This document shows, one piece after another, positions 7,924 to 16,977 of a DNA stretch of 64,000 nt. The stretch spans positions 3,782,001-3,846,000 of the forward strand of contig NZ_JBEWSZ010000001.1 of the NCBI RefSeq assembly GCF_040537815.1. The letters run 5' to 3'. The DNA is from Mesorhizobium shangrilense (lineage in GTDB: Bacteria > Pseudomonadota > Alphaproteobacteria > Rhizobiales > Rhizobiaceae). Position numbers and translations under genes: made by a program. The first letter of the stretch is position 1; the number at the start of each line of letters is the position of its first letter. Below the pieces are notes generated by a model. It worked only from the letters and a program-made list of their open reading frames with translations, searched no databases and was not told where the DNA came from.

Positions 7924-9195
7924 TTGAACAATCCGCAATCCACCACAGCCGCCGGCGGCTTTCCCGTCGATACTATCCGCGCCATGTTTCCAGCGCTGCA
8001 ACGGGCTGGCGACTTCATCTTCCTGGACAACGCCGCCGGTGCACAGATCCCGCAGAGCGTGCTCGACGCGGTGACCAACCATCTGGTTTCGCATAATGTG
8101 CAGCGTGGCGGCCGCTATGGCCGCAGCGTCACCGTCGACCAGTCCGTCGCCGATGCGCGGACAAGCGTAGCGTTGCTGATCAACGCCTACAGCCCGGCGG
8201 AAATCTGCTTCGGCATGAACGCCACCTCGTTCATCCGTCTCGTCAGCCTCGGGATCGGCCAGATGCTCGGGGAGCGCGACGAGATCGTCATCACCGACAT
8301 GGACCATGACGCCAACATCGCGACGTGGCTGGCGCTGGAGTCCGCCGGCGCCAAGTTCAAATGGTGGCGCATGCGCGAGGACGGCAATCTGCATGTGGAC
8401 GACCTTCGCCCGCTGGTCTCCGATCGCACCCGCCTCGTCGCCTGCACGGTGACGGCGCACTCGATCGGCTCGATCGTCGATGTCGCTTCCGTGGCCGAGA
8501 TCGCGCATTCGGCCGGCGCCGAGGTGTTCCTCGACTGCGTCCACTACGGACCGCACGGGCTGATCGACGTGCAGGCCTGGGATTGCGACTATCTGGTCTG
8601 CTCCGGCTACAAGAATTTCTCACCGCATATGGGCTTCCTGTGGGGCCGCTTCGAAACGCTGAAGCGGCTTCCGACCTTCCGTGAAGACTTCATCCCTGAC
8701 GAGCCGCCCTACAAGGTCGAGGCCGGCACTTTCATCTACGAGAACGTGTCGGGCATGGATGCCGCCGTGCAGTACCTGGAATTGATCGGCCGCAATCTTG
8801 CGCCGGCAAACAACCGCTCGCGCCGCGAAAACATCGTCGCCGGCATGGGCGCCATCCGCGACTATGAGCTGGTGCTGGCGCGCAAAATGCTCGCCGTGCT
8901 GAAGGATTGCAATGCCACGATCTACGGCGTCGCCGACGAAGCCCGCATCAATGAGCGCGTGCCGACCTTCTGCTTCAACATCGGCAAGCTGTCGCCGCAG
9001 AAGATCGTCGAGGAGATGGCGGACATGCAGATCGGCATCCGCGACGGCCATATGTACGCGCCGCGGCTGATGAAGCGCCTCAACCTCTCGATGGACAGCG
9101 GCGCCATTCGCGCCTCGCTGGTCCACTACAACACGGTCGAGGAGATCCATCGCTTCGGCGAAGCACTCCGCGCGATCATCGCCAAGCTGTCTTAG
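7924..9195 (+). CDS. PLP-dependent aminotransferase class V, SufS/CsdA-like
   Basis: A 423-residue fold-type I enzyme related to cysteine desulfurases. Typical elements are [18 protein letters not shown] at the N terminus, [16 protein letters not shown], and the pyridoxal lysine in [16 protein letters not shown]. By eye the C-terminal part lacks an obvious mobile-loop active-site cysteine motif (RxGxHCA type), having [15 protein letters not shown] instead. It may thus be a lyase or aminotransferase acting on an imported amino acid rather than a sulfur donor. The start is TTG at 7924, preceded by AGGAGA at 7913-7918. It is last in the plus-strand run and converges on dppF. Confidence 0.8.
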   Translation: MNNPQSTTAAGGFPVDTIRAMFPALQRAGDFIFLDNAAGAQIPQSVLDAVTNHLVSHNVQRGGRYGRSVTVDQSVADARTSVALLINAYSPAEICFGMNATSFIRLVSLGIGQMLGERDEIVITDMDHDANIATWLALESAGAKFKWWRMREDGNLHVDDLRPLVSDRTRLVACTVTAHSIGSIVDVASVAEIAHSAGAEVFLDCVHYGPHGLIDVQAWDCDYLVCSGYKNFSPHMGFLWGRFETLKRLPTFREDFIPDEPPYKVEAGTFIYENVSGMDAAVQYLELIGRNLAPANNRSRRENIVAGMGAIRDYELVLARKMLAVLKDCNATIYGVADEARINERVPTFCFNIGKLSPQKIVEEMADMQIGIRDGHMYAPRLMKRLNLSMDSGAIRASLVHYNTVEEIHRFGEALRAIIAKLS

Positions 9196-9232
9196 TCGAC
9201 GAAGGCTGGCCTGACGGCTGCATCGAGCGGCC

Positions 9233-10066
9233 TCAGGCGGCCGCCTTCTTCTTGGCCAGCCTCGCTTTGATGCTGGCCACGTCGGAGCGTGGCGTCGCGG
9301 CGAACAGCGTCTTGGTATAGCTGTGCTTGGGGTCGGCGAAGACCTCGTCGCGCGAACCGTATTCGACCGCTTCGCCGAAATACATCACCATCACATCGTC
9401 GGCGATGTAGCGCACGACGGACAGGTCGTGGCTGATGAAAACATAGGTCAGCTGGAATTCGTCCTGCAGGTCGGCAAGCAGGTTGAGCACCTGGGCCTGC
9501 ACCGAAAGATCGAGCGCCGAGACCGGCTCGTCAAGCACCAGCAGGCTTGGGTTGAGCATCAGCGCACGCGCAATGGCGATGCGCTGGCGCTGACCGCCGG
9601 AGAACATGTGCGGGTAGCGATTGTAGTGCTCCGGGCCGAGGCCGACCTTCTTCAACATCTTCATCGCCAGGTCGCGCCGTTCCGCGGCCGGCTTGTCGGT
9701 GTTGATGAGCAGCGGTTCGCCCAGCACGTCGCCGATCTTCTGGCGCGGATTGAGCGAGCCGTAGGGGTTCTGGAAGACGATCTGCACCTTGCGGCGCATT
9801 TCCTTCGACAGGCCACCCTTGGCAATGTCGACCTTGTTGCCGTCAATCAACAGCTCACCGGACGTTGCCGGGTCAATCAGCGTGATGATGCGGGCAAGCG
9901 TGGACTTGCCGCAGCCGCTTTCACCGACGATCGCCAGCGTCTTGCCCTTCTCCACCTTGAAGGAGACGCCCTTGACCGCGTGCACGGTGCGCGGCCCGGT
10001 GAACAGGCCGCCACCGATGTGGTAGTCGCGCACGATGTTCTTGCCTTCGAGGACCGTCGTGCTCAT
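9233..10066 (-). CDS. dppF: Peptide ABC transporter ATP-binding protein DppF
   Basis: A 277-residue ATPase of the oligopeptide/dipeptide importer family. Walker A GESGCGKST (about residues 49-57), Q-loop VFQNPYGSLNPRQ, signature FSGGQRQR, Walker B LLVLDEPVSALD and the His-loop ISHDLS are all intact. Family-typical 'SLNPRQ' after the Q-loop and C-terminal HSYTKTLFAATP support the DppF/OppF class. It is the last gene of a five-gene minus-strand operon, and its ATG overlaps the dppD stop (ATGA). It pairs with DppD as a heterodimeric motor. Confidence 0.92.
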   Translation of the reverse strand: MSTTVLEGKNIVRDYHIGGGLFTGPRTVHAVKGVSFKVEKGKTLAIVGESGCGKSTLARIITLIDPATSGELLIDGNKVDIAKGGLSKEMRRKVQIVFQNPYGSLNPRQKIGDVLGEPLLINTDKPAAERRDLAMKMLKKVGLGPEHYNRYPHMFSGGQRQRIAIARALMLNPSLLVLDEPVSALDLSVQAQVLNLLADLQDEFQLTYVFISHDLSVVRYIADDVMVMYFGEAVEYGSRDEVFADPKHSYTKTLFAATPRSDVASIKARLAKKKAAA

Positions 10067-10932
10067 GAGGCAGCTCCAGCAGCGGTTCCTGCCGCAGAGG
10101 GCGCCGGCTCGAACATCATGTCGGACACGGTCGGCAGGCGGTCGCCGACGGCGTTTTCCGGCAGCGCCGACAGCAGCGCGCGGGTGTAGTTGCTCTTCGG
10201 CGCTTCAAACAGCGACAGCACGTCGGCCTCTTCCATCTTGCGGCCCTTGTACTGGACGATGACGCGGTCGGCGGTCTCGGCCACCACGCCCATATTGTGG
10301 GTGATCATGATCAGCCCCATGCCGTATTTGGCCTGCAGCGAGACCAGCAGATCGAGGATCTGCTTCTGAATGGTGACGTCGAGCGCCGTGGTCGGCTCGT
10401 CGGCGATCAGCAACTTCGGATTGCAGGCAATGGCGATGGCGATCATGACGCGCTGGCACTGGCCGCCAGACATCTGATGCGGATAGGAGTTGAGCCGCTC
10501 TTCCGGATCGGCAATGCCGACCAGCTTCATCAATTCGATGGCGCGGGCGCGCTGCTGGGCGCCATCCATACCCATATGGAAGCGCAATACCTCCTGGATC
10601 TGGAAGCCGACGGTGAAGCACGGGTTGAGGCTGGCGACCGGCTCCTGGAAGATCATCGAGATGTCCTTGCCGACGATCTTGCGCCGTTCGGACGGGCTGA
10701 GCTTCAACAGGTCGACGCCGTCGAAGGCCATGCGGTCTGCCTTGACCGTCGCCGTGTTGGGCAGCAGCCCCATCACAGCCAGCATCGACACCGACTTGCC
10801 GGAGCCGGACTCGCCGACGATCGCCAGCACCTCGCGCGGCTCGATGGAGAGATCAATGCCTTGCACGGCCATGAACGGGCCGGCGGCGGTGTCGAAAGAG
10901 ACGGTGAGGTTCTTGATCTCGAGGAGCGGCAT
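10063..10932 (-). CDS. dppD: Peptide ABC transporter ATP-binding protein DppD
   Basis: A 289-residue ATPase with Walker [11 protein letters not shown]-loop [15 protein letters not shown], signature MSGGQCQR, Walker [15 protein letters not shown] and the His-loop ITHNMGVV. These are the DppD/OppD-type features. The start is ATG 10932, only 2 nt after the dppC stop; the longer open frame to 11091 lies in another frame of dppC. The signature motif has Cys in place of the usual Arg (SGGQCQR), a mild oddity. Residues after the nucleotide-binding domain include the [11 protein letters not shown] tail typical of this subfamily, though no clear iron-sulfur cysteine cluster is seen. Confidence 0.92.
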   Translation of the reverse strand: MPLLEIKNLTVSFDTAAGPFMAVQGIDLSIEPREVLAIVGESGSGKSVSMLAVMGLLPNTATVKADRMAFDGVDLLKLSPSERRKIVGKDISMIFQEPVASLNPCFTVGFQIQEVLRFHMGMDGAQQRARAIELMKLVGIADPEERLNSYPHQMSGGQCQRVMIAIAIACNPKLLIADEPTTALDVTIQKQILDLLVSLQAKYGMGLIMITHNMGVVAETADRVIVQYKGRKMEEADVLSLFEAPKSNYTRALLSALPENAVGDRLPTVSDMMFEPAPSAAGTAAGAAS

Positions 10933-10934
10933 GG

Positions 10935-11858
10935 TCACGACCTCTTCAGCTTGGGGTCGAGCGCATCGCGCAGGCCGTCGCCGATCAGGTTGATGGCGAA
11001 GACGGTGATCAGGATGGCGAGGCCGGGGAATGTCACCACCCACCAGGCGCGCAGGATGAATTCGCGTGCCTCGGCGAGCATCGTGCCCCATTCCGGCGTC
11101 GGCGGCTGGGCGCCCATGCCGAGGAAGCCAAGTGCTGCCGCCTCGAGAATGGCGTTGGAGAAGGACAGCGTCGCCTGCACGATCAGCGGTGCGATGCAGT
11201 TGGGCAGGATGGTGACCAGCATCAGCCTGATATGGCCGGCCCCGGCGACCTTGGCCGAGACCACATATTCACGGGTCTTCTCGGCCATGACAGCGGCGCG
11301 GGTGAGCCGGGCGAAATGCGGTTGCAGCACGAAGGCGATGGCGATCATGGCGTTGACCAGCCCAGGTCCGAGAACCGCGACCAGCACCAGGGCCAGCAGC
11401 AGCGACGGGAAGGCCAGGATGATGTCCATGATACGCATGATCAGCGTGTCGACCCAGCCGCGGCAGTAGCCAGCGAGCAGGCCGAGGATGACGCCGGAGA
11501 TTAGCGCCGTGGTGACGACGACGAAGCCGATGGCAAGCGAGAAGCGCGACCCGTAGATCAGCCGCGATAGCATGTCGCGGCCGACGGCGTCGGTGCCGAG
11601 CAGGAACTGCGCGTTGCCACCCGCCTGCCAGGCCGGCGGCGTCAGGAAGAAGTCGCGGAACTGGTCGTCGGGCGAATGCGGCGCCAGCAGCGGCGCGAAG
11701 ATGGCAATCAGGATCAGCAGCGCGAAGACGAAGAGGCCGATCACCGCGCCCTTGTTGATGGAGAAGTAGTGCCAGAACTCGGCGAACATCTGCAGCCGGG
11801 CATCCTGCGGCCTGACGACGGTGGCGGCTTCGATCTCGGCTGGGCCTTCATTGGTCAT
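10935..11858 (-). CDS. dppC: Peptide ABC transporter permease DppC
   Basis: A 307-residue inner-membrane permease with an N-terminal cytoplasmic stretch, a first membrane helix at about residues 35-55 (GAVIGLFVFALLILIAIFAP), and the DppC-type segment LGTDAVGRDMLSRLIYGSR. The BPD_transp_1 core follows, with the EAA loop around VSAKVAGAGHIRLMLVTILPN and GFLGMGAQPPTPEWG. The start ATG 11858 lies 1 nt from the dppB stop, showing tight coupling. It would form the channel with DppB. Confidence 0.92.
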   Translation of the reverse strand: MTNEGPAEIEAATVVRPQDARLQMFAEFWHYFSINKGAVIGLFVFALLILIAIFAPLLAPHSPDDQFRDFFLTPPAWQAGGNAQFLLGTDAVGRDMLSRLIYGSRFSLAIGFVVVTTALISGVILGLLAGYCRGWVDTLIMRIMDIILAFPSLLLALVLVAVLGPGLVNAMIAIAFVLQPHFARLTRAAVMAEKTREYVVSAKVAGAGHIRLMLVTILPNCIAPLIVQATLSFSNAILEAAALGFLGMGAQPPTPEWGTMLAEAREFILRAWWVVTFPGLAILITVFAINLIGDGLRDALDPKLKRS

Positions 11859-11859
11859 G

Positions 11860-12867
11860 TCAGTTCGCCCGTATGCGCGGGTTGATGACGGCATAGAGCA
11901 CGTCAACGATGAGGTTCACGGACATGACGATCAATGCGATCAAAAGCAGTCCGCCCTGCACGGTGAAATAGTCGCGCTTGGAAATGGCGTCGATCATCCA
12001 TTTGCCGATGCCCGGCCAGGAGAAGATGCTCTCGGTCAGGATGGCGCCGGTCAGCAGCGTACCGACCTGCAAGCCGATGGTGGTGACGACGGGGATCAGC
12101 GCATTGCGGAAGGCATGCAGGCCCACGACCCGGAACGGGGTCAGACCCTTGGCGCGGGCGGTGCGCACATAGTCCTCACCCAGCACTTCGAGCATGGCCG
12201 AGCGTGTCTGCCTGGCGATGACGGCCAGCGGAATGGTGCCAAGCACGATGGTGGGCAAGATGAGATGCGACAACGCCGAACGGAACGCGCCCTTTTGCCC
12301 GGAAATCAGGGAATCGATGGTCATGAAGCCGGTGACCGGCTTGAAGAAATAGAGAAGGTCGATGCGGCCGGATACTGGCGTCCAGTGCAGCGTGCCGGAG
12401 AACACGATGATGAGCAGCAGCCCCCACCAGAAGATCGGCATGGAATAGCCGGCGAGCGCCGTTCCCATGGTCAGCTGGTCGAACCAGGAACCCCGGCGGA
12501 TGGCGGCGAAGATGCCGAAGGCGACACCGAAGATGACGGCAAAGATCATGGCGAATATGGCGAGTTCGACCGTCGCCGGGAAGCGGATCAGGAAATCCTT
12601 GAGCACCGGCGTCTTGGTGGAGAACGAGGTGCCGAAATCACCGCTGAGGATGTTGGTCAGGTAGGTCAGGTATTGTTGCCAGATCGGCAGGTCGAAACCG
12701 AACTGGTGCATCAACGCCGTGTGACGTTCGGGCGACAGGCCCCGTTCGCCCGCAAGCACCAGCACGGGATCACCGGGCAGGATGCGCACGAAGCCAAACG
12801 CGAGGATGGTTATCCCGATGAAGGTCGGGATGATGAGGGCGAGCTTACCGAGGATATAACGCAGCAT
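11860..12867 (-). CDS. dppB: Peptide ABC transporter permease DppB
   Basis: A 335-residue inner-membrane permease of the DppB/GsiC group. The hydrophobic start LGKLALIIPTFIGITILAFGFVRILPGDPV, the HQFGFDLPIWQQYL segment and the EAA loop DYVRTARAKGLTPFRVVGLHAFRNALIP are typical. The C-terminal ILTESIFSWPGIGKWMIDAISKRDY is a family landmark. The gene follows dppA after a 51-bp gap containing a strong hairpin (12879-12906) and is followed immediately by dppC. Confidence 0.93.
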   Translation of the reverse strand: MLRYILGKLALIIPTFIGITILAFGFVRILPGDPVLVLAGERGLSPERHTALMHQFGFDLPIWQQYLTYLTNILSGDFGTSFSTKTPVLKDFLIRFPATVELAIFAMIFAVIFGVAFGIFAAIRRGSWFDQLTMGTALAGYSMPIFWWGLLLIIVFSGTLHWTPVSGRIDLLYFFKPVTGFMTIDSLISGQKGAFRSALSHLILPTIVLGTIPLAVIARQTRSAMLEVLGEDYVRTARAKGLTPFRVVGLHAFRNALIPVVTTIGLQVGTLLTGAILTESIFSWPGIGKWMIDAISKRDYFTVQGGLLLIALIVMSVNLIVDVLYAVINPRIRAN

Positions 12868-12878
12868 GGCGGGCGAGT

Positions 12879-12906
12879 GGGGGCGGCGCCATGCGGCACC
12901 GCCCCC
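12879..12906 (-). promoter_or_regulatory. dppA-dppB intercistronic hairpin
   Basis: GGGGGCGGCGCC (12879-12890) and GGCACCGCCCCC (12895-12906) form a 12-bp stem with one wobble and a 4-nt loop. Very stable hairpins between a binding-protein gene and its permease genes usually slow 3' decay or partly terminate, giving more binding protein than permease. No T-run follows. Confidence 0.6.
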
Positions 12907-12918
12907 GTTTCGCGAACC

Positions 12919-14511
12919 TTATTCGGCGATATCGACGCCGTCGAAGCGATGGATGCCGAGCGGATCCATCGCAAAGCCGGAGACGGTCTTCTGCATCGGC
13001 ATGAACACCTTGGAGTGGGCGAGCGTCGCCCACGGTGCCTGTTCCTTGAAGATGACCTGTGCCTGTTCATAGAGCTTGGTGCGCTCGGCCTGATCCGAAA
13101 CGGTCTTGGCCTTGTTGATGAGCGCGTCGAAGTCCTTGTTGCACCATTCCGCGCGGTTGTTCGAACCGACGGAAGCGCAGCTGAGCAGCACGCCGAGGAA
13201 GTTGTCCGGATCGCCATTGTCGCCGGTCCAGCCAACGATGACGGCGCCATCGTGATCGACCGCGGACGCACGCTTGAGGTATTCGCCCCAATCGTAGCTG
13301 ACGATGTTGACGGTGACGCCGACCTTGGCGAAGTCAGCTTGGATCAGTTCGGCGGTGCGGCGCGCGTTGGGCATGTACGGGCGCGACACCGGCATGGCCC
13401 AGACGTTCATCTTCAGGTCCTTGACGCCGGCTTCCGCGAGCAGCTTCTTGGCTGCATCGGGATCGTACGGATCGTCTTTCACGTCCTTGTTGTAGGACCA
13501 CATCGTCGGCGGGATCGGGTTGATGGCCACCTGGCCAGCGCCCTGGAACACGGCGTCGATGATGGCTTTCTTGTTGATGGCCATGTTGAGCGCCTTGCGC
13601 ACGCGCACGTCATCGAACGGCTTCTGCTGGGTGTTGTACATCAGCGCGCCGACGTTGAGGCCTTCCTGCTCGGCGACCGTCAGGTTCGGATCAGCCTTCA
13701 GACCGGCGATATCGGCCGGTGCCGGGTAGGACATGATGTTGCATTCGCCGGCCTTCAGCTTCTGAGCACGGACCGCCGGGTCGGTGGTGATGGCGAAGAC
13801 CAGATCGTCGATCTTCTGCTTGCCGCCCCAGTAATCAGGGTTGGCCTTGTAGCGGATGGCCGCATCGGTCTGGTAGTCGACGAAGATGAACGGGCCGGTG
13901 CCGACCGGCTTCTGGTTGAACAGCTCAGGCGTCTTGTTGGCCTGCAGCTTGTCGGCATATTCCTTCGAGACGATGGAGGCGAAATCCATGCCCAGCGTGG
14001 GCACGAAGGTGATTGCCGGGTCCTTGAGGGTGAACTTCACCGTCAGGTCATCGACCTTCTCGACCTTGGTGATGTTGTCGCCAAACTGGTCATTGTAATA
14101 CTGATAGGCAATGCCCGGAATGTACTGGAACCAGGGACCGTTCTTGTCGACCTGGCGCTGGAACGAGAACACCACGTCATCGGCGTTGAGGTCGCGCGTC
14201 GGGGTGAAATAGTCGGTGGGGGCGAACTTGACGCCCTTGCGCAGCTTGAAAGTGTATTCCTTGCCGTCGTCGGAGATGGTCCAGCTCTCAGCCAGGCCGG
14301 GCGAGATCGAGGTCTTGCCGTGATCGAATTCGACGAGGCGGTTGAAAACGGTGCGCGAGGACGCGTCGAACGTCTGTCCCGCGGTGTAAGGCGCCGGGTC
14401 GAAACCTTCCGGTGACGCTTCCGCGCAATAGACCAGAGTTTTCGCGTTGGCCACGCCGCCCAGGACGCTTGCAGCCAGCAACGCGGCTGCAAAAGTCAGT
14501 TTCTTTTTCAT
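12919..14511 (-). CDS. dppA: Peptide ABC transporter substrate-binding protein DppA
   Basis: A 530-residue periplasmic protein of the SBP_bac_5 family, which binds di- or oligopeptides. It begins with a signal peptide (MKKKLTFAAALLAASVLGGV, cut after ANA), and the mature chain opens KTLVYCAEASPEGFDPAPYT, close to E. coli DppA. Internal PVGTGPFIFVDYQTDAAIRYKAN and the C-terminal AQVIFKEQAPWATLAHSKVF are also DppA-like. The close resemblance favours dipeptides (or heme/ALA, which DppA can also carry) over other ligands of the family. It is the promoter-proximal gene of dppABCDF. The upstream 471-bp gap holds a perfect 12-bp inverted repeat. Confidence 0.92.
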   Translation of the reverse strand: MKKKLTFAAALLAASVLGGVANAKTLVYCAEASPEGFDPAPYTAGQTFDASSRTVFNRLVEFDHGKTSISPGLAESWTISDDGKEYTFKLRKGVKFAPTDYFTPTRDLNADDVVFSFQRQVDKNGPWFQYIPGIAYQYYNDQFGDNITKVEKVDDLTVKFTLKDPAITFVPTLGMDFASIVSKEYADKLQANKTPELFNQKPVGTGPFIFVDYQTDAAIRYKANPDYWGGKQKIDDLVFAITTDPAVRAQKLKAGECNIMSYPAPADIAGLKADPNLTVAEQEGLNVGALMYNTQQKPFDDVRVRKALNMAINKKAIIDAVFQGAGQVAINPIPPTMWSYNKDVKDDPYDPDAAKKLLAEAGVKDLKMNVWAMPVSRPYMPNARRTAELIQADFAKVGVTVNIVSYDWGEYLKRASAVDHDGAVIVGWTGDNGDPDNFLGVLLSCASVGSNNRAEWCNKDFDALINKAKTVSDQAERTKLYEQAQVIFKEQAPWATLAHSKVFMPMQKTVSGFAMDPLGIHRFDGVDIAE

Positions 14512-14982
14512 TGAGCACTCCCTGATGTTCTTCCAAGCCCCTCTATCAGGCTCGCGAAGCCCGCATATAAGCACCGTTTTTCCGGCTTTGGAACTCCCTG
14601 TTTGCCTACCCCACGGGAAGCGGAAAATAATTCCCGACTTTTGCGAGAAGTCAGAACAAAATAGCAAAACTTGCCAATCACGGCATTGTTAACGACCGCA
14701 TTTTTTTATTGATCGCCATCGATGCGAAACTGGCGGACCACTGACCCGCTTCGTCACCGACATGGCAGGAAGTCGCCCCCGAAAGGCGCCGCCGCCGGAA
14801 AGATTTTGACGGCAAATCTTTCCGGTCCTGCCGCAGGGGCAGTCTTGCACCACCGCCGATAGTGGCCATACATACATGCCATGCGGGATTTCCTTTGAAA
14901 TCAGCAGTCGGCGGCGGAGGACGTCTCTTCATCGAGGGGCGGGCGCGGCAAGAGACGGCAAGAACGACTGAGGGAGGGACAG
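14512..14982. other. Divergent intergenic region dppA / acyl-CoA ligase (471 bp)
   Basis: No convincing gene was found here. The half near dppA is AT-rich (14600-14720, including a seven-T run at 14701-14707) and probably holds the dppA promoter. The other half carries the perfect inverted repeat at 14795-14825. Small open frames over this stretch have no family resemblance and no ribosome-binding site. Confidence 0.6.
14795..14825. repeat. Perfect 12-bp inverted repeat with 7-nt loop
   Basis: CCGGAAAGATTT (14795-14806) and AAATCTTTCCGG (14814-14825) are exact reverse complements separated by TGACGGC. The element lies 158 bp before the ligase start and 284 bp before dppA. It could be an operator, the end of a small RNA, or a transcript hairpin; no T-run follows on either strand. 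Confidence 0.7.
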
Positions 14983-16977
14983 GTGGCAAAGACACCCAGG
15001 ACAGCGGCCCCGGCCAAGGCAAAGGCCAAACCCGCCCCCGATCCCGGCGCGGCGGCCAAGATGCCCAAGGCGCCCTCCGTCAAAAACACAAAGCCATCCT
15101 CGGTCAAGAACGCTGTTGCGGCCAAGCCCAAGGCAGCGCCGTCAAAGGCAAGCACAAAGCCCGCCGCCGCGAAGACAGTGGCAGCAGCCAAGCCTGTCGT
15201 CAGCAAGCCCGCTGCCGGAGCCGCACCGGCAAAGGCTTCATCCGCATCCGCGCCGACGACGGCGCCGTCCAAGTTGCCGAAAGCCCTGACGGTGCTCGCC
15301 GCCGGCCTGCCGGATAAGCCGTGGCTCAAAAGCTACCCCAAGGGCGTACCGGCCGAGATCGGCCCCCTGCCCTACAGTTCGATCGGCGACCTGCTCACGG
15401 CCGCCTGCAAGCAGTTCGCGGGGCGGCCGGCCTTCACCTGCATGGGCAAGGACATCAGCTATGCCGAGCTCGAACGGCAGTCGGCGGCCTTTGGCGCCTA
15501 TCTGCAGTCCAAGGGGTTGCCGAAGGGGGCGCGCGTCGCGCTGATGATGCCCAACGTGCTGCAGTATCCGGTGGCGATGATGGCCGTGCTGCGCGCCGGC
15601 TACGTCGTGGTCAACATCAACCCGCTGTACACGCCGCGCGAGCTGGAGCACCAGCTGAAGGATTCCGGCGCCCAGGCCATCGTCATCCTCGAAAATTTCG
15701 CCAACACCTTGCAGGCGGTCATTGCCAAGACGCCGGTCAAGCATGTGGTCGTCGCCGCGATGGGCGACATGCTCGGTGGCCTAAAAGGCACGATCGTCAA
15801 CCTCGTCGTGCGCCGCGTGAAGAAGATGGTGCCGGCATGGTCGCTGCCCGGCCACGTCAAGTTCAACGCCGCTTTGAAGGCCGGCGCCGGGATGCGCTTC
15901 ACACCCGCCAGCGTCGCCGCCGGCGATGTCGCGTTCCTGCAATATACCGGCGGCACCACCGGCGTCTCGAAGGGGGCGACGCTGCTGCACAGCAACGTCC
16001 TGTCCAATGTGGCGCAAAACGCACTGTGGCTGGAAGACGCCTATGCTATCAAGCCGAAGCCGGCGCATCTCAACTTTGTCTGTGCGCTGCCGCTCTATCA
16101 TATCTTCGCGTTGACGGTGAACGCGCTGATGGGGATGCAGCAAGGCGCCCAGAATGTGCTCATCCCCAATCCGCGCGACATTCCCGGCTTCGTCAAGGAA
16201 CTCAAGAAGTACCCGATCCACATCTTTCCCGGCCTCAACACGCTGTTCAATGCGCTGCTCAACAATGAGGATTTCCGCAAGCTGGACTTCAAGCCGCTGA
16301 TCCTGACGCTGGGCGGCGGCATGGCGGTGCAGAAGGGTGTTGCCGAACGGTGGAAGGCGCTGACCGGCTGCTCGATCTCGGAAGGTTACGGACTGTCGGA
16401 AACCTCGCCGGTGGCAACGGCCAACGCATTCGGTTCCGACAAGTTCACCGGCACGATCGGCCTGCCGCTGCCCTCGACCGAAATCGCCATCCGCGATGAC
16501 GATGACAACAACGTGCCGCTCGGCGAAGTCGGCGAGATCTGCATCAAGGGCCCGCAGGTGATGTCGGGTTACTGGAACCGCCCGGATGAAACCGCCAAGG
16601 TGATGACCAAGGACGGTTTCTTCAAATCGGGCGACATGGGATTCATGGATGAGCGCGGCTTCACCAAGATCGTCGACCGCAAGAAGGACATGATCCTGGT
16701 CTCCGGCTTCAACGTCTATCCCAATGAACTCGAGGAAGTCGTGGCGCAGCACCCCGGCGTTCTCGAGGTGGCGGCGATCGGTGTGCCGGACGAGCATTCG
16801 GGCGAGGTGCCGAAGCTGTTCGTCGTCAAGAAGGATCCGGCGCTGACGACCGAGGCGCTCATCGCCTATTGCCGCGAGAACCTGACCGGCTACAAGCGGC
16901 CCAAATATATCGAGTTCCGGACCGAACTGCCGAAGACACCGGTCGGCAAAATATTGCGGCGAGCGCTGCGCGAGTGA
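14983..16977 (+). CDS. Long-chain acyl-CoA ligase with Ala/Lys/Pro-rich N-terminal tail
   Basis: A 664-residue AMP-forming ligase that would activate fatty acids to acyl-CoA. Residues from about 105 form a FadD-like enzyme: the P-loop YTGGTTGVSKGA, the SEGYGLSETSP motif, KSGDMGFMDERGF and the C-terminal hinge/lysine region (VDRKKDMILVSGFNVYPNE; KTPVGKILRRALRE). Residues 1-100 are unusual: a low-complexity tail of AKAKPAP/KPAAAKT repeats, like histone H1-type or polyhydroxyalkanoate-granule/DNA-binding tails. FadD proteins are normally about 560 residues, so the tail is an addition. GTG at 14983 follows GGGAGGGACA. The next gene, a probable ETF-beta methyltransferase, overlaps its stop. Confidence 0.88.
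   Translation: MAKTPRTAAPAKAKAKPAPDPGAAAKMPKAPSVKNTKPSSVKNAVAAKPKAAPSKASTKPAAAKTVAAAKPVVSKPAAGAAPAKASSASAPTTAPSKLPKALTVLAAGLPDKPWLKSYPKGVPAEIGPLPYSSIGDLLTAACKQFAGRPAFTCMGKDISYAELERQSAAFGAYLQSKGLPKGARVALMMPNVLQYPVAMMAVLRAGYVVVNINPLYTPRELEHQLKDSGAQAIVILENFANTLQAVIAKTPVKHVVVAAMGDMLGGLKGTIVNLVVRRVKKMVPAWSLPGHVKFNAALKAGAGMRFTPASVAAGDVAFLQYTGGTTGVSKGATLLHSNVLSNVAQNALWLEDAYAIKPKPAHLNFVCALPLYHIFALTVNALMGMQQGAQNVLIPNPRDIPGFVKELKKYPIHIFPGLNTLFNALLNNEDFRKLDFKPLILTLGGGMAVQKGVAERWKALTGCSISEGYGLSETSPVATANAFGSDKFTGTIGLPLPSTEIAIRDDDDNNVPLGEVGEICIKGPQVMSGYWNRPDETAKVMTKDGFFKSGDMGFMDERGFTKIVDRKKDMILVSGFNVYPNELEEVVAQHPGVLEVAAIGVPDEHSGEVPKLFVVKKDPALTTEALIAYCRENLTGYKRPKYIEFRTELPKTPVGKILRRALRE

Noticed and set aside
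11821..14415. 864-codon open frame on the plus strand
   Set aside because: It is antisense to dppB and dppA over its whole length; its composition (His/Asp/Arg-rich) is typical of a shadow frame in GC-rich DNA, and it has no family features.
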